From positions 87,806 through 151,805 of the forward strand of contig NZ_SCMK01000014.1 in NCBI RefSeq assembly GCF_005503355.1: a stretch of 64,000 nt of DNA. The letters run 5' to 3'. Position 1 is the stretch's first letter. Each line of letters starts with the position of its first letter. Position numbers and translations under genes: made by a program. The DNA is from Sphingomonas sp. 1F27F7B. GTDB taxonomy: Bacteria > Pseudomonadota > Alphaproteobacteria > Sphingomonadales > Sphingomonadaceae. Below are positions 45,099 to 54,074 of this stretch, piece by piece. The notes below the pieces were generated by a model, which saw only the letters and a program-made list of their open reading frames with translations, was not told the origin of the DNA and did no database searches.

Positions 45099-46250
45099 CT
45101 ACCCGATCAGCGACGTGCGTTCGCGTTGCCGTTGCTCGCGCTCGGCCCGCCACGCATTAAACTGCGCCAGAACGTCGTTCGCGTCCATACCCGTTTGTCG
45201 CTGATGGGCATCGACGCGGACGCGCAGGCGCGCAGGCCAGCCCGCACTGCTTCGGATCAGCAATGCCTGTACCCAGCGAGGCACATAGTTGAGCAGCTTT
45301 TCCAGCGTGAGGCGCTCGCGGAAAGGCAGATGTGCGCCCGACATCAGGCGGCTGACGGGCTCGTCGGCGAGGAGCGCTGCCACCGCGCTCAGAACGTGAG
45401 CTCGACCGGATGGCGAAAGCTCATAATAAGGCTGTTCGCCCCATGTGTGCGGTTTGTGCTCCGGCATGATCGGAAGCAAGGGGCAGTCGAACAGGTTGAT
45501 GTAACTGGTCTTGAGGGCGCTTGGCGCCAGCAGCGCTCGGGTAAGATCGCGCAGCACGGTGAGGAACTGGCGGGCGGGCACAGGCTCCATCCCTGGCAAG
45601 CATGCGGGATGGCCGAGCAGCGCGTTACGAACCTCCCCGTCGAACGCAAGTAGGATTGGAAGCGCCGCGGCCGTCTCCTCCGGCTCGAAATAAGCCGCTG
45701 GTGTCGGCTGCTCCCAGCGGCTCGCCCTGAGCGGCGTGCCGCAGTCTCCGCACACGAACTCGATGCTGCTCGGCCAGGTGAACCGCGGCGCGTGCTTTGG
45801 CCGACAGCGCCGACAATAATCCTGACGCCAAGCGCCATGACGATGACAGAAGACGAGCGGCAGCGCCGCCTCCGCTTCGAGATAAGCTCCGCCAGCCTCG
45901 TGCGCTTCGGCAAGGCAATGGTGGCACCAGGCCAGATCGAGATCACCTCGCGCTCGGCCGGAGCCGTCAGTGCTTGGCAACCAGTCCACCGCGAGCCCCC
46001 GCCAGCGGCGCTTGAGCCCGAGGCTGAGCACGACCTCCAACGCGACCCGCAGACCGGCTGCGACGCTTTCCGCCTCGTGCGGATCCCACTCGACATCCGG
46101 CCGCGCTTTCATGCTCGGACCGGCCGTCCATAGCACCTGCCGGAACTCGGCGACCGATACATCGTAGCAGGCCGCGGTCCGCCCGAGCCAGGACGACGGC
46201 AACTCGTCGGGACGAGGACGGGGCGCGATCGGCAGCGCCAACCCAGCCAC
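45099..46250 (-). CDS. tniQ: TniQ/TnsD-family transposition protein
   Basis: 383 residues. The TniQ N-terminal zinc-binding part shows Cys/His groups (WCHHCLAEAHEAGG, FCHRHGAWRQDYCRRC, FVCGDCG) and the family block LPIAPRPRPDELPSSWLGRTA. TniQ directs target choice for the TniA/TniB transposase and in Tn7-like systems links it to a DNA-binding or CRISPR target selector. No such extra selector is in the window. Located three bases from tniB, transcribed away from the right end at 48985. Confidence 0.93.
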   Translation of the reverse strand: MAGLALPIAPRPRPDELPSSWLGRTAACYDVSVAEFRQVLWTAGPSMKARPDVEWDPHEAESVAAGLRVALEVVLSLGLKRRWRGLAVDWLPSTDGSGRARGDLDLAWCHHCLAEAHEAGGAYLEAEAALPLVFCHRHGAWRQDYCRRCRPKHAPRFTWPSSIEFVCGDCGTPLRASRWEQPTPAAYFEPEETAAALPILLAFDGEVRNALLGHPACLPGMEPVPARQFLTVLRDLTRALLAPSALKTSYINLFDCPLLPIMPEHKPHTWGEQPYYELSPSGRAHVLSAVAALLADEPVSRLMSGAHLPFRERLTLEKLLNYVPRWVQALLIRSSAGWPARLRVRVDAHQRQTGMDANDVLAQFNAWRAEREQRQRERTSLIG

Positions 46251-46253
46251 GGC

Positions 46254-47180
46254 TCAAGCGACCGCCGCCTTCGCTCGCCCGCGGCCGCGGCGCTGAGCCA
46301 ACGCCTTCATGCTGACGGAGGGGAGCACGAGATCGTCGGCGTCGAGGTCTCCTACCTCGATCCGCTCGGTGCCGTTCTCGATCGCTCGTACGGCCAGCGT
46401 TTCGGCGAGCCGGAAGATGCGGCCGGTGTTCCCATCGCTGAGGTCGAGGATGGCGGTGCGGCATCGCTCTTCCTCCAGCTGAGATGGCTTGCGTAAAGGG
46501 AGGATCGCAGCGAGCGTGACCATCAGCAGCCGAAACGGCTCGTCGTTCTGCCACCGGACAAGCTCGACCGCGTCGAACCGCTCGGCCAGTGCCGCATCCG
46601 TGAGCAGCGCCGCGCGCGCCTCGTGGTTGCCGGTGCAGACGAGCGGGATCTGCAGGTCGTTGGCTAGATAGCGAAGCGTGTTGAGGAAGACACGCTGCTG
46701 GCGCGGCGTGCAGGCCAGCATGTGGTTGATCTCGTCCAGGATCAGCATCCGAGCCCCCACCTGCCCCATGAGCCGGCGAGTGAGCTGCCGGGCTCGCTGA
46801 ACATCGCCGCGACCCGCAAAGCCGGCGCCGAGTTTCTCGAGAACCTCGCCGTAGAACTCGCCATCGGTCGGCTGCGGCGGCAGCTGAACGGCCACAACCG
46901 GGATCGTCGCCGTGCCTGTCGCCTCGTTGAAGCCCCTCGGGTTTTCTGCCTCGAAGCGCTCGACGATGCGAGATTTGCCCATCCCCGTCTGCCCGTAGAT
47001 CAGCAGACACGGCATACGGGTGCGCGGCGGGTAGCGCAGCATACCGTCCAAGGTCTTGCGCACGACCTCTGCTTTGGGAAAGCCGAGCCACCGATCCATT
47101 CGGATCCAGGCGATCCGCTCCTTGTCGGCCCACATCGCGCGCTCGCGGTACCCCTCGGCGAGATGGGACAGATCGCTCAC
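46254..47180 (-). CDS. tniB: TniB/TnsC-family AAA+ ATPase
   Basis: 308 residues. Walker A GQTGMGKS at 63-70, Walker B MLILDEINH near 150, and the C-terminal region ALAERFDAVELVRWQNDEPF. As in Tn7 TnsC and Tn5053 TniB, it joins target selection to the transposase by forming filaments on DNA. GTG start overlapping the tniA stop by four bases. Confidence 0.94.
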   Translation of the reverse strand: MSDLSHLAEGYRERAMWADKERIAWIRMDRWLGFPKAEVVRKTLDGMLRYPPRTRMPCLLIYGQTGMGKSRIVERFEAENPRGFNEATGTATIPVVAVQLPPQPTDGEFYGEVLEKLGAGFAGRGDVQRARQLTRRLMGQVGARMLILDEINHMLACTPRQQRVFLNTLRYLANDLQIPLVCTGNHEARAALLTDAALAERFDAVELVRWQNDEPFRLLMVTLAAILPLRKPSQLEEERCRTAILDLSDGNTGRIFRLAETLAVRAIENGTERIEVGDLDADDLVLPSVSMKALAQRRGRGRAKAAVA

Positions 47181-48856
47181 CGGGGCATCTCCTCCACCAG
47201 ATATGGAAGCGCCTGCCGATCACTCGCCCCATTATCTGTCGACCTTGGCAGAGTGGCAGGTTTACCCTGCTCGAGCGGGAGCTTGCCGCTGCTCCTGGCC
47301 CGGCGCGCGTCATTCAGCGCCGCCTTAGTCTTCTGAAGTGCGAGCCGTGCTGCCTTGGTCTTGTGAGCCGCTTCCGCGACGATCAGCCGCTGCGTCTCTA
47401 CCGCCTGAAAGATCAGCGTCTCGTCTACGGCCTGCTGGCCGCGCTCGCGCAAGGCGCGAACCGCCTCCCTCTGTTCCCAGCGGGTGATCGCGGGACGCCG
47501 CAAGTCGCGGTAGGGCACCTCGAGGTGCTCACCGTGCGGCAGCTCGAGCCAGATGCGGGAAAGGTCGCGCGGATCCCAGCGGACTGGCATCGTCTGCCCG
47601 GATCGCGTGTACCAGCACGACAGCGCATCATGCCAATAATGCGTGTGGAACAGCTCGATGCCGTGCGGGGTCACTGCACGCAGCTCGCAAGGCAGGAAGT
47701 CAAACAGGAACGTGGCGCGATCCACCGGCAGGCGGCCCAGCTCCGGTCGGCGGTCCATCGCCTCGGCCCAAGCGAGCGCCGGCGGTATGCCGATCCCGCG
47801 GTGCCGTTCGGCGTGGTATGGACCGATGATCTGCGCGGCGAGCCAGACCTCCAACTCGCCCAGCGTCATGCACGCTTCACCCTCGGAGTCATAATCGCCG
47901 CGCTCCGCGACATTGGAGAAGGTAGTGCCGGGCAGAAGATGGACGGTGCCCATCACCGTCCCGATCAGCCGCTCGATGTGGCCACCGAAGTGCGGGCGAC
48001 GCACCGGGCGGTATTCGATCGATATCGAGTGGGCACGGCAACCACGTTTCAAAGCATCGGAGCGGTGCTCGCGTGCATTGTCGAGATGCAGCCGATCCAT
48101 GAGACCCTGATTGTCCCAAGGTGCCTTCATGCCGCGCTCGGCCAACCAATCGGCCTTGGGGAGAACGGCTTGACGCATGCACATGCCGACCGACACGGCC
48201 GAGGGTGCGAGCATATCGAGGTGGAACCCCGGTACCGTGCGGCTCGCGATATCAACCATCAGGGTGAGCCACGGCCGACCGATTGGCTTGCGATACAGAT
48301 CGTCGACGACGATCACGTCGACCAGCGTGTGGTCCGATTGGACGAGCTCCAGCGCGTAGCTGGCGTTCAACACGCCTCGCGTCGGCTCCCATTTGTCAGC
48401 AGCGGCCTTCGACCCTTGCCTGCGCGCCATGACGGTCTTGGGAGCCAGTCTGTCCAATCGCGCTTGGATCGCCTTGGTGCTGGGCACCTTCAGCCCGATC
48501 TTCTGCCCCTCATGTCGGAGCCAGCGGCGGAGCGCCTGGACACTTGGCTTCTCGAGGGTGAGGTAACACTCCGCGATGCCTCGGGAGATCAACTGCTCGG
48601 CAGCAGATGAAAGCCGCTGCTCTCCCCTCTCCCGGCCCCGTGGGCGCGGCAACAGCGAGGCGGCGACTGGCGACGCCCGATAAAGCTGGAGAAGTTCGTG
48701 AAAACGGGCGCGACCGAGCCCGAGATGATCCAGCGCTTCGGCGGCTGCGTTGCCCGGGACGCGGGCCAGGGCAGCTAGTGGGCGGATGATCTTCTCGCGG
48801 CGGTGCGCTTCTGCCCAGTCAGCGTCGCTCGCCGTCTTCAGGTCCGCGGTTCGCAT
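47177..48856 (-). CDS. tniA: TniA/TnsB-family DDE transposase
   Basis: 559 residues with a complete catalytic triad: Asp175 (VQSDHTLVD), Asp259 (LHLDNAREH) and Glu295 (FGGHIERLIG), in an rve integrase core. An N-terminal helix-turn-helix part (about 85-140) would read the end repeats. It cuts and joins the element ends. First gene of the tni operon, 129 bases inside the right end, whose three repeats are its likely binding sites. No tniR resolvase follows tniQ, unlike in Tn5053/Tn402. Confidence 0.95.
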   Translation of the reverse strand: MRTADLKTASDADWAEAHRREKIIRPLAALARVPGNAAAEALDHLGLGRARFHELLQLYRASPVAASLLPRPRGRERGEQRLSSAAEQLISRGIAECYLTLEKPSVQALRRWLRHEGQKIGLKVPSTKAIQARLDRLAPKTVMARRQGSKAAADKWEPTRGVLNASYALELVQSDHTLVDVIVVDDLYRKPIGRPWLTLMVDIASRTVPGFHLDMLAPSAVSVGMCMRQAVLPKADWLAERGMKAPWDNQGLMDRLHLDNAREHRSDALKRGCRAHSISIEYRPVRRPHFGGHIERLIGTVMGTVHLLPGTTFSNVAERGDYDSEGEACMTLGELEVWLAAQIIGPYHAERHRGIGIPPALAWAEAMDRRPELGRLPVDRATFLFDFLPCELRAVTPHGIELFHTHYWHDALSCWYTRSGQTMPVRWDPRDLSRIWLELPHGEHLEVPYRDLRRPAITRWEQREAVRALRERGQQAVDETLIFQAVETQRLIVAEAAHKTKAARLALQKTKAALNDARRARSSGKLPLEQGKPATLPRSTDNGASDRQALPYLVEEMPR

Positions 48857-48890
48857 GATACGACGCCTCGGCTGATCCAGCTTGGCGAGC

Positions 48891-48985
48891 GTCCGCTCTT
48901 TTGAGGAGAATGTCCACTATTTCAGGAGTGGACGGACCCTAGGTGACGCTCGCCGTGTGCGTCCACCGATTCAGTACAACCGACA
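48891..48985. repeat. transposon right end with three TniA-type repeats
   Basis: Three same-direction imperfect repeats: GTCCGCTCTTTTGAGGA (48891-48907), GTCCACTATTTCAGGA (48912-48927) and GTCCACCGATTCAGTA (48961-48976), plus an inverted GTGGAC at 48928-48933. The element end is read as ...AACCGACA with the terminal ACA at 48983-48985, the mirror of a 5' TGT. The next five bases, ccgac (48986-48990), are the expected target duplication. Confidence 0.7.
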
Positions 48986-49149
48986 CCGACGAACTCGTCC
49001 CAGTCGACCACGTCCTGCACCAGCGGTGCCGAGACGGTGACGGGCGGCGGCCCCTGCTGCGGCATCTGCGGTCCGCCGCCGCCGCAACCGGCGAGAGCAA
49101 GCGTGGCTGCGAGAGCCGGGATAAGCAGCTGACGGTTCTTCGAATGCAT
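48986..49149 (-). pseudogene. 5' remnant of an RND-efflux membrane-fusion lipoprotein gene
   Basis: About 54 codons remain: a lipoprotein signal (LAATLALAGC, lipobox Cys at 22) and the start of an MexE/OqxA-like adaptor (GPPPVTVSAPLVQDVVDWDEFVG). At VG the frame runs into the transposon and meets a stop at 48922. The rest of this adaptor, and probably the pump and channel genes, would lie beyond the other end of the element. The neighbouring divergent TetR gene was probably its repressor. The insertion likely removed this efflux system unless an intact copy is elsewhere. Confidence 0.85.
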
Positions 49150-49254
49150 GTTCGATCCCTAAATCCGTGCCCCAGGCCGGACATCCTCCGCGGTGCCGTT
49201 ACTGGAAACGAACGACTTCCGATTTGGCCCCCGCTAAGCGCGTTCAGGGAACTT

Positions 49255-49290
49255 GTCAACGACTGTAGACATATGTCCACAATGGTTGAC
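49255..49290 (+). promoter_or_regulatory. TetR-type operator in the tetR/mfp intergenic region
   Basis: Nested symmetric site: outer GTCAAC (49255-49260) with GTTGAC (49285-49290) and inner GTAGACATATGTCCAC (49265-49280), all centred at the same point. It lies 30 bases before the tetR start and within the region that would hold the promoter of the broken efflux gene. Confidence 0.7.
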
Positions 49291-49320
49291 TACCCGCCTG
49301 TTAGCGATAAAAGGACGCCC

Positions 49321-49923
49321 ATGATCCCGCCCGTCCAGGCCTTGCCGCGGTCGCGCAACGCGGCTGCGACGCGCGAAGCGATCCTCGCCTCGGCCCGCAA
49401 GCATTTTGCGCGCGAGAATTACGAGAATGTCGGCCTGCGCGAGATTGCGGGCGATGCGGGCGTCGATCCGGCGCTGGTCAGTCGCTATTTCGGCAGCAAG
49501 GAAGCCCTGTTCCGCGAGACGCTGCGCGACGACGACAAGGATTTCATGGAAGGCGCGACGCGCGAGACGCTCGCCGCGCATTTCGCCCAGCTCTTCCTCG
49601 ACGATGACGATACGCCACAAGACGAGCGCGATCTCCATATCGACCAGATTCTGATCCTGCTGCATTCGATCGGATCGCCCAAGGCCGGCGAGATCATCCG
49701 CGAGACGATCGACACCGACATCCTGGAACCGATCGCGCGCGTGCTGGGCGGCCAGGATACCGAGATGCGCGCCGCCATGGCCTTCGCCGTGCTGATGGGC
49801 ATGGGCATCATGCACAACACGCTCGCGATCGATCCGGGCGATTGCACCGACGCGGAAGCCGAACGTTTCCAGAAGCGCCTGACGCGCATCTTCGCCGCCG
49901 CGCTGGAGCCGGCGGACGACTGA
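49321..49923 (+). CDS. TetR/AcrR-family repressor
   Basis: 200 residues from the ATG at 49321; longer open frames upstream run into the operator and the transposon and are not coding. N-terminal helix-turn-helix NAAATREAILASARKHFARENYENVGLREIAGDAGVDPALVSRYFGSKEALF. A variable C-terminal ligand domain follows. It likely repressed the divergent RND efflux operon, now cut by the transposon; it overlaps nothing and sits one base before dinB. Ligand unknown. Confidence 0.9.
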   Translation: MIPPVQALPRSRNAAATREAILASARKHFARENYENVGLREIAGDAGVDPALVSRYFGSKEALFRETLRDDDKDFMEGATRETLAAHFAQLFLDDDDTPQDERDLHIDQILILLHSIGSPKAGEIIRETIDTDILEPIARVLGGQDTEMRAAMAFAVLMGMGIMHNTLAIDPGDCTDAEAERFQKRLTRIFAAALEPADD

Positions 49924-49924
49924 C

Positions 49925-50992
49925 ATGGCCGCGCCGCCGGTCCGCAAGATCATCCATGTCGACATGGATGCCTTTTACGCATCGGTGGAGCAGCGCGACG
50001 ATCCCGCGCTCAGGGGCAAGCCGGTCGCGGTCGGCTATGCGGCGGCACGCGGCGTGGTGGCGGCGGCGAGCTACGAGGCGCGCAGATTCGACGTGCGCTC
50101 CGCCCTGCCTTCGGTCACTGCGATGCGGCGCTGCCCGGAGCTGGTCTTCGTCAAGCCGCGCTTCGAGGTCTATCGCGCGGTCTCGAAGCAGATCCACGCG
50201 ATCTTCGCCGACTATACGCCCATCATCCAGCCGCTCTCGCTCGACGAGGCCTATCTCGACGTCACCGAGAATCTGCGGCGGATCGAGACCGCCTGGGCGA
50301 CGGCGAAGGAAATCCGGGCGCGCATTCTCGCGGAAACCGGCCTCACCGCTTCGGCCGGCATCTCGTACAACAAGTTCCTCGCCAAGCTCGCCTCCGACCA
50401 GCGCAAGCCCAACGGCCAGTTCGCGGTAACGCCCGAAATGGGGCCCGCCTGGGTGGAGACGCTGCCGGTCGCCCGCTTCCACGGCGTGGGGCCGGTGACC
50501 GCGAAGAAGATGCATGCGCTGGGCATCGAGACCGGCGCGGACCTGCGCGCCAAGCCGATCGAGTTCCTGCGCGCCCATTTCGGCAGCGCGGCCGAATGGT
50601 ATCACGCGATCTCGCGCGGCGAGGACGACCGGCCGGTGCATGTCGACCTGCCGCGCAAATCCTCCGGCTCCGAGACCACGTTCGACCGCGACCTGGTCGA
50701 GAATGCCGAGATCGAGGCGGGCGTGCTGGAAATGGCCGAGGAAGTCTGGACCTGGTGCGAGAATGCGCAGGAGTTCGGCCGCACCGTCACCGTGAAGGTG
50801 AAATATGGCGACTTCCAGATCATCACCCGCAGCCGCAGCCTCACCGCCGGGCTGGTCGACCGCCGCGAGGCCTTGCGGGAAATGAGCCTGTCCCTGATCC
50901 GCTCGGTGCTGCCCACGCCCAAGGGGATCAGGCTGGTGGGCGTGACGGTGTCGAACTTCGAGGAGCGGCTGGGCGAGGAACTGCCGTTCTAG
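49925..50992 (+). CDS. dinB: DNA polymerase IV (Y family)
   Basis: 355 residues. Catalytic acidic residues are visible in VDMDAFYASVE and SLDEAYLDVT; the little-finger domain closes the protein. Error-prone lesion bypass polymerase of the SOS response. Starts one base after the tetR stop. No LexA box is evident just upstream because of the tight spacing, so its induction may follow the tetR transcript. Convergent with the next gene by four overlapping bases. Confidence 0.95.
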   Translation: MAAPPVRKIIHVDMDAFYASVEQRDDPALRGKPVAVGYAAARGVVAAASYEARRFDVRSALPSVTAMRRCPELVFVKPRFEVYRAVSKQIHAIFADYTPIIQPLSLDEAYLDVTENLRRIETAWATAKEIRARILAETGLTASAGISYNKFLAKLASDQRKPNGQFAVTPEMGPAWVETLPVARFHGVGPVTAKKMHALGIETGADLRAKPIEFLRAHFGSAAEWYHAISRGEDDRPVHVDLPRKSSGSETTFDRDLVENAEIEAGVLEMAEEVWTWCENAQEFGRTVTVKVKYGDFQIITRSRSLTAGLVDRREALREMSLSLIRSVLPTPKGIRLVGVTVSNFEERLGEELPF

Positions 50993-51804
50993 ATTCCCTC
51001 GATCCCCAATATTCCCAACGCGATCGCGCGCCAGGCCGATGTGCCCCACAAAAGGTGCGTGGGAACCGCCAGCACGAGCAGGGCGGCCAGATAGATCAGA
51101 TAGGCCCGATGGACCTTGCGCAGCCGGTAGAGATCCCAGAGGAACATGGGCGCGATCACCGCCAGCGGCCACAGGTCCGCCGTCAGCGGGCTATCCGGAA
51201 GCGTCGAGGGCAGCCAGAGCATCCGGTCGGTCGCCGCCGGCAGCGCGGCGGACGTCCCCAGAATCATCAGCCTCTTGTGCAGGCCCGCATCCCACGTCCG
51301 CGCCCAGAGAGCCAACCCGATCAGCGCCGCGAACAGGATGCCGATCCGCATCTGGACGAGCATGATGTTGAGCATGAATTCATAAATGGGCTTGAGCTGC
51401 GCCGCCACGGACGCAGGGGCGTGCAGGATCGCATCGGCCATCTGTCTGTGCATCGTCGGGATCAGGAGGAAGCCCGCGATCACCAGCGCCGGCGCGAGCG
51501 CGAACGAGATCATGCCCAGTTGCTTGTGCGGACCGCGCCGGCCAGTCGCCATCAGCAGCGTCTGCGCGAGAAGCAGCAGCAACCAGCTGCCCATCAGCAC
51601 AGCATGGACATGCAGGATCGCCGGGAAGGGCGGCCTTTGCCCCAAGCGGACCGCCGACAGCTTCCCGAGCGAATCGGGAACGAAGCCGATCAGCACAACA
51701 GCCACGAACAGCGTGGCCATGAAGACATAGATCCAGCGGTCTACAAAGGTTGTGAAAACGCCTGGACGTGACGGTTCAAGAGCGGAATCTGCGAGCGTCG
51801 CCAT
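50989..51804 (-). CDS. seven-to-eight-TM membrane protein of unknown function
   Basis: 271 residues from the ATG at 51804 (GGGGG just upstream; an earlier in-frame start at 51849 lacks a site). About seven TM helices with conserved His residues in helix 2 (PAILHVHAVLMGSWLLLLLAQ) and helix 4 region, suggesting heme or metal ligands as in small membrane cytochrome-like proteins. No firm family. Chromosomal, convergent with dinB. Confidence 0.7.
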   Translation of the reverse strand: MATLADSALEPSRPGVFTTFVDRWIYVFMATLFVAVVLIGFVPDSLGKLSAVRLGQRPPFPAILHVHAVLMGSWLLLLLAQTLLMATGRRGPHKQLGMISFALAPALVIAGFLLIPTMHRQMADAILHAPASVAAQLKPIYEFMLNIMLVQMRIGILFAALIGLALWARTWDAGLHKRLMILGTSAALPAATDRMLWLPSTLPDSPLTADLWPLAVIAPMFLWDLYRLRKVHRAYLIYLAALLVLAVPTHLLWGTSAWRAIALGILGIEGI

Positions 51805-51864
51805 AATCCCCCCGGAGGCAGCGCGATAGCCGGTGCGTAGCACAAACATGCAGATTCATGCAAG

Positions 51865-54048
51865 CTATTCCCCTGGCCGATACATCCGTTCGACATGCCC
51901 CTTCAGGTCCTCGGGATAGTAATAGACCGGCCGCAGATCGCCCGCCGCATAGCGCTCGGCCTGGTCCTTGAAGTGCTTCGAGTCCGGATGCCCGCTCTCG
52001 CCGCCTGCCGTTACCGCCCAGGCGCGCACCTTCGGCCCGAACTCCACCGTCGCGACGAAGCTGTTGCCGAGCGTGCCGTAATAGCGCTTCGTGCCCGGCC
52101 AGCGCTTCGCGCCGAACGACGCGAGCGAACCCCATTGCGCCGAAGTGAAGGGCACCGGGATGCTCGGCTTCGCATCGCCGAACTTCTGGACGATCGCGCC
52201 GTCGTTGCGCTGGAAACGGTTGATCTCGCCCCAAGGCACCCGCCAGTCGCCGAAATCCTGGCCGAGCCGATCCACGGCCGAGGCCAGTGCCTCGATCCGC
52301 TGCGCATCGGTGGCCCGCTCGGCCATCCAGTCCCACACCGACATGCCTGCATCCTTGGCCGGCTGGGCCGAGGCCCCCCAGAGCGCCTCGCCCCAGAACA
52401 CCGCGAGCGAAGTCGCGGACGATTCCGCGCTCCAGCGCCGGTCCCAGCTCTTCAATAGCGCCACCGGCTCGGCCAGCTTCGCCTTGCGCCCATCGCCACC
52501 GGGCAGCTTCTCCCAAGCGGCGACCAGCCCGGGCAGCAGCCGGTCGAAGGCGGGGAGGAAGCTGTCATAGGCCGCCCGGCGCAGCGTCTCGGGCGTGAAG
52601 TCCGCGCGCGCGTTCAACACCTGCAGCGCGTGCGCGCCGCGCGGGTTCTCGCCGGCCTGGTCGAAATAGCGGGGAAAGTCCGCAGCCTTCGGGCTGTCGA
52701 TGCCCGCGGCGGTCCAGGGCCAGTTGTTGACGTTGAAGGCCCAGCCGTTCTTCGGGTTCACTGCCTGGGGCAGGCTGGCCAGGCTGTGCAGCCCCTTCCA
52801 GTCGGTCGCCGGATCGCTGCCGTCGACCGGCTTGCGATAGTCGAAGCGATCGTCGCGCACCGGCATGAACTGCGGCATCAGGAAGGCGATCTCGCCCTTC
52901 GAATCCGCGAACAGCGTGTTGTTCGAGCTGTTGGCCCTGAGCTCGGCGATCTTGAGGAAGCTCGCATAGTCGCTCGCCTTGGTGCGCAGGAAGCTCTGCT
53001 GCAGCGCCTCGACCGGCTTGTTCATCAGCGCAACCGCGATCCACTTGCCGTCGGCCTCGCGCACCACGGGTCCGTGATGCGTGGCATAGGTCCGGAAGCT
53101 GCGCTGCGCCTGACTGCCGTCCGCAGCGCGATAGGTGATGGTGATCGGCTTGATCGTCACCGGCCGCGTCTCGGCACCATAGTGATAGCCGAACGCCGTG
53201 CCCTGCACGTTGCTGACGATCGTCTCGGCGAACTCGTCGACATTGTCGACGCCGCTCGACGTGTGCATCCACCCCGCCCGCGCATTGAATCCCTGGTAGA
53301 TGAAGAACTGGCCCCAGGTCGCCGCGCCATAGACGTCTAGCCCCTCGCCGCTCGTCACCTGCTGCTCGGAGCGGAAGAAGAAGCTGGTGTGCGGATTGAT
53401 CAGCAGCAGCGCATGGCCGTCCTTGGTATGGCTCGGCGCGATCGCGAAACCGTTCGAGCCCTTGGGCTCCTTGAAGACCAGCCCCTTCTCGGCATCGGTC
53501 ATCGCCAGCTTCTGCTTGCCGTAAAAGGCCTGGAGCTGGCTCAGGGGCACCCGCTCGATATCACCGCCGATGCTGCCTTCGGAGAAGCTGAGCGCCATCC
53601 AGGGCTCGAAGCGGGTGAGCACCCGCGGCTTCACCTCCGGGTGCGTCGCCAGATAATAGTTCAGCCCGTCCGCCCAGGCGCTCATCAGCTTGCGCAGCCA
53701 GGCCGGGCTCCTGGCATAATCGGCCTTCAGCATCTCGGGATCGACGAACAGCCGCTGGCGCAGATCCTGCCAGATCGCCCCTTCGCCTTCCGCCTCGGCG
53801 AGCCGGCCCAGGCTCACCAGATAATTGGTCTCGATCCGGTTGAAGTCGTCCTCGGCCTGGGCATAGATCATCCCGAACACCGCATCGGCATCGGTATCGC
53901 CCCGGATGTGCGCGACGCCCCAGTCGTCGCGGGCGATCGTCACGCGTGCCGCTTCCGCTTTCCAGCGGGCGGCATCGGTCTGGGCATGCGCGCCGGAGAC
54001 GGAAGCAGTCGAGGCGAGCAGCGCGGCGGCAAGCAGGAAGCGAGTCAT
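51865..54048 (-). CDS. penicillin-acylase family N-terminal nucleophile hydrolase
   Basis: 727 residues from the ATG at 54048, giving a signal peptide (about 1-22, GAHAQ). The precursor must be cut before a catalytic Ser near residue 198, in EPKGSNGFAIAPSHT, giving alpha and beta chains; the family motif VDNVDEFAET and the oxyanion region NNTLFADSKGEI are present. The family cleaves amide bonds of beta-lactams or acyl-homoserine lactones; the local substrate cannot be told from sequence alone. Exported. Confidence 0.85.
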   Translation of the reverse strand: MTRFLLAAALLASTASVSGAHAQTDAARWKAEAARVTIARDDWGVAHIRGDTDADAVFGMIYAQAEDDFNRIETNYLVSLGRLAEAEGEGAIWQDLRQRLFVDPEMLKADYARSPAWLRKLMSAWADGLNYYLATHPEVKPRVLTRFEPWMALSFSEGSIGGDIERVPLSQLQAFYGKQKLAMTDAEKGLVFKEPKGSNGFAIAPSHTKDGHALLLINPHTSFFFRSEQQVTSGEGLDVYGAATWGQFFIYQGFNARAGWMHTSSGVDNVDEFAETIVSNVQGTAFGYHYGAETRPVTIKPITITYRAADGSQAQRSFRTYATHHGPVVREADGKWIAVALMNKPVEALQQSFLRTKASDYASFLKIAELRANSSNNTLFADSKGEIAFLMPQFMPVRDDRFDYRKPVDGSDPATDWKGLHSLASLPQAVNPKNGWAFNVNNWPWTAAGIDSPKAADFPRYFDQAGENPRGAHALQVLNARADFTPETLRRAAYDSFLPAFDRLLPGLVAAWEKLPGGDGRKAKLAEPVALLKSWDRRWSAESSATSLAVFWGEALWGASAQPAKDAGMSVWDWMAERATDAQRIEALASAVDRLGQDFGDWRVPWGEINRFQRNDGAIVQKFGDAKPSIPVPFTSAQWGSLASFGAKRWPGTKRYYGTLGNSFVATVEFGPKVRAWAVTAGGESGHPDSKHFKDQAERYAAGDLRPVYYYPEDLKGHVERMYRPGE

Positions 54049-54074
54049 GCCCGCCACCTTAAGCGCAGTTCGGC

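Larger units (their letters stand above)
1..48985. mobile_element. Tn7/Tn5053-like (TniABQ) transposon carrying multi-metal resistance cargo; right end at 48985
   Basis: The tniQ-tniB-tniA genes at 45099-48856 lie beside an end sequence finishing in ACA at 48985. The flanking DNA is a chromosomal efflux gene that is cut in mid-frame exactly there. From that junction leftward nearly every gene is metal resistance or relic DNA; to the right, genes are housekeeping. No copy of the other end was found in the window, so the left boundary is assumed to lie beyond base 1. The island may instead be a composite of nested elements, with only part of it moved by this TniABQ set. The right boundary is well supported; the extent to base 1 is inference. 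Confidence 0.6.

Noticed and set aside
48943..49320. Upstream extension of the TetR frame into the transposon
   Set aside because: Covers the operator and the element end; the protein fold starts at 49321.
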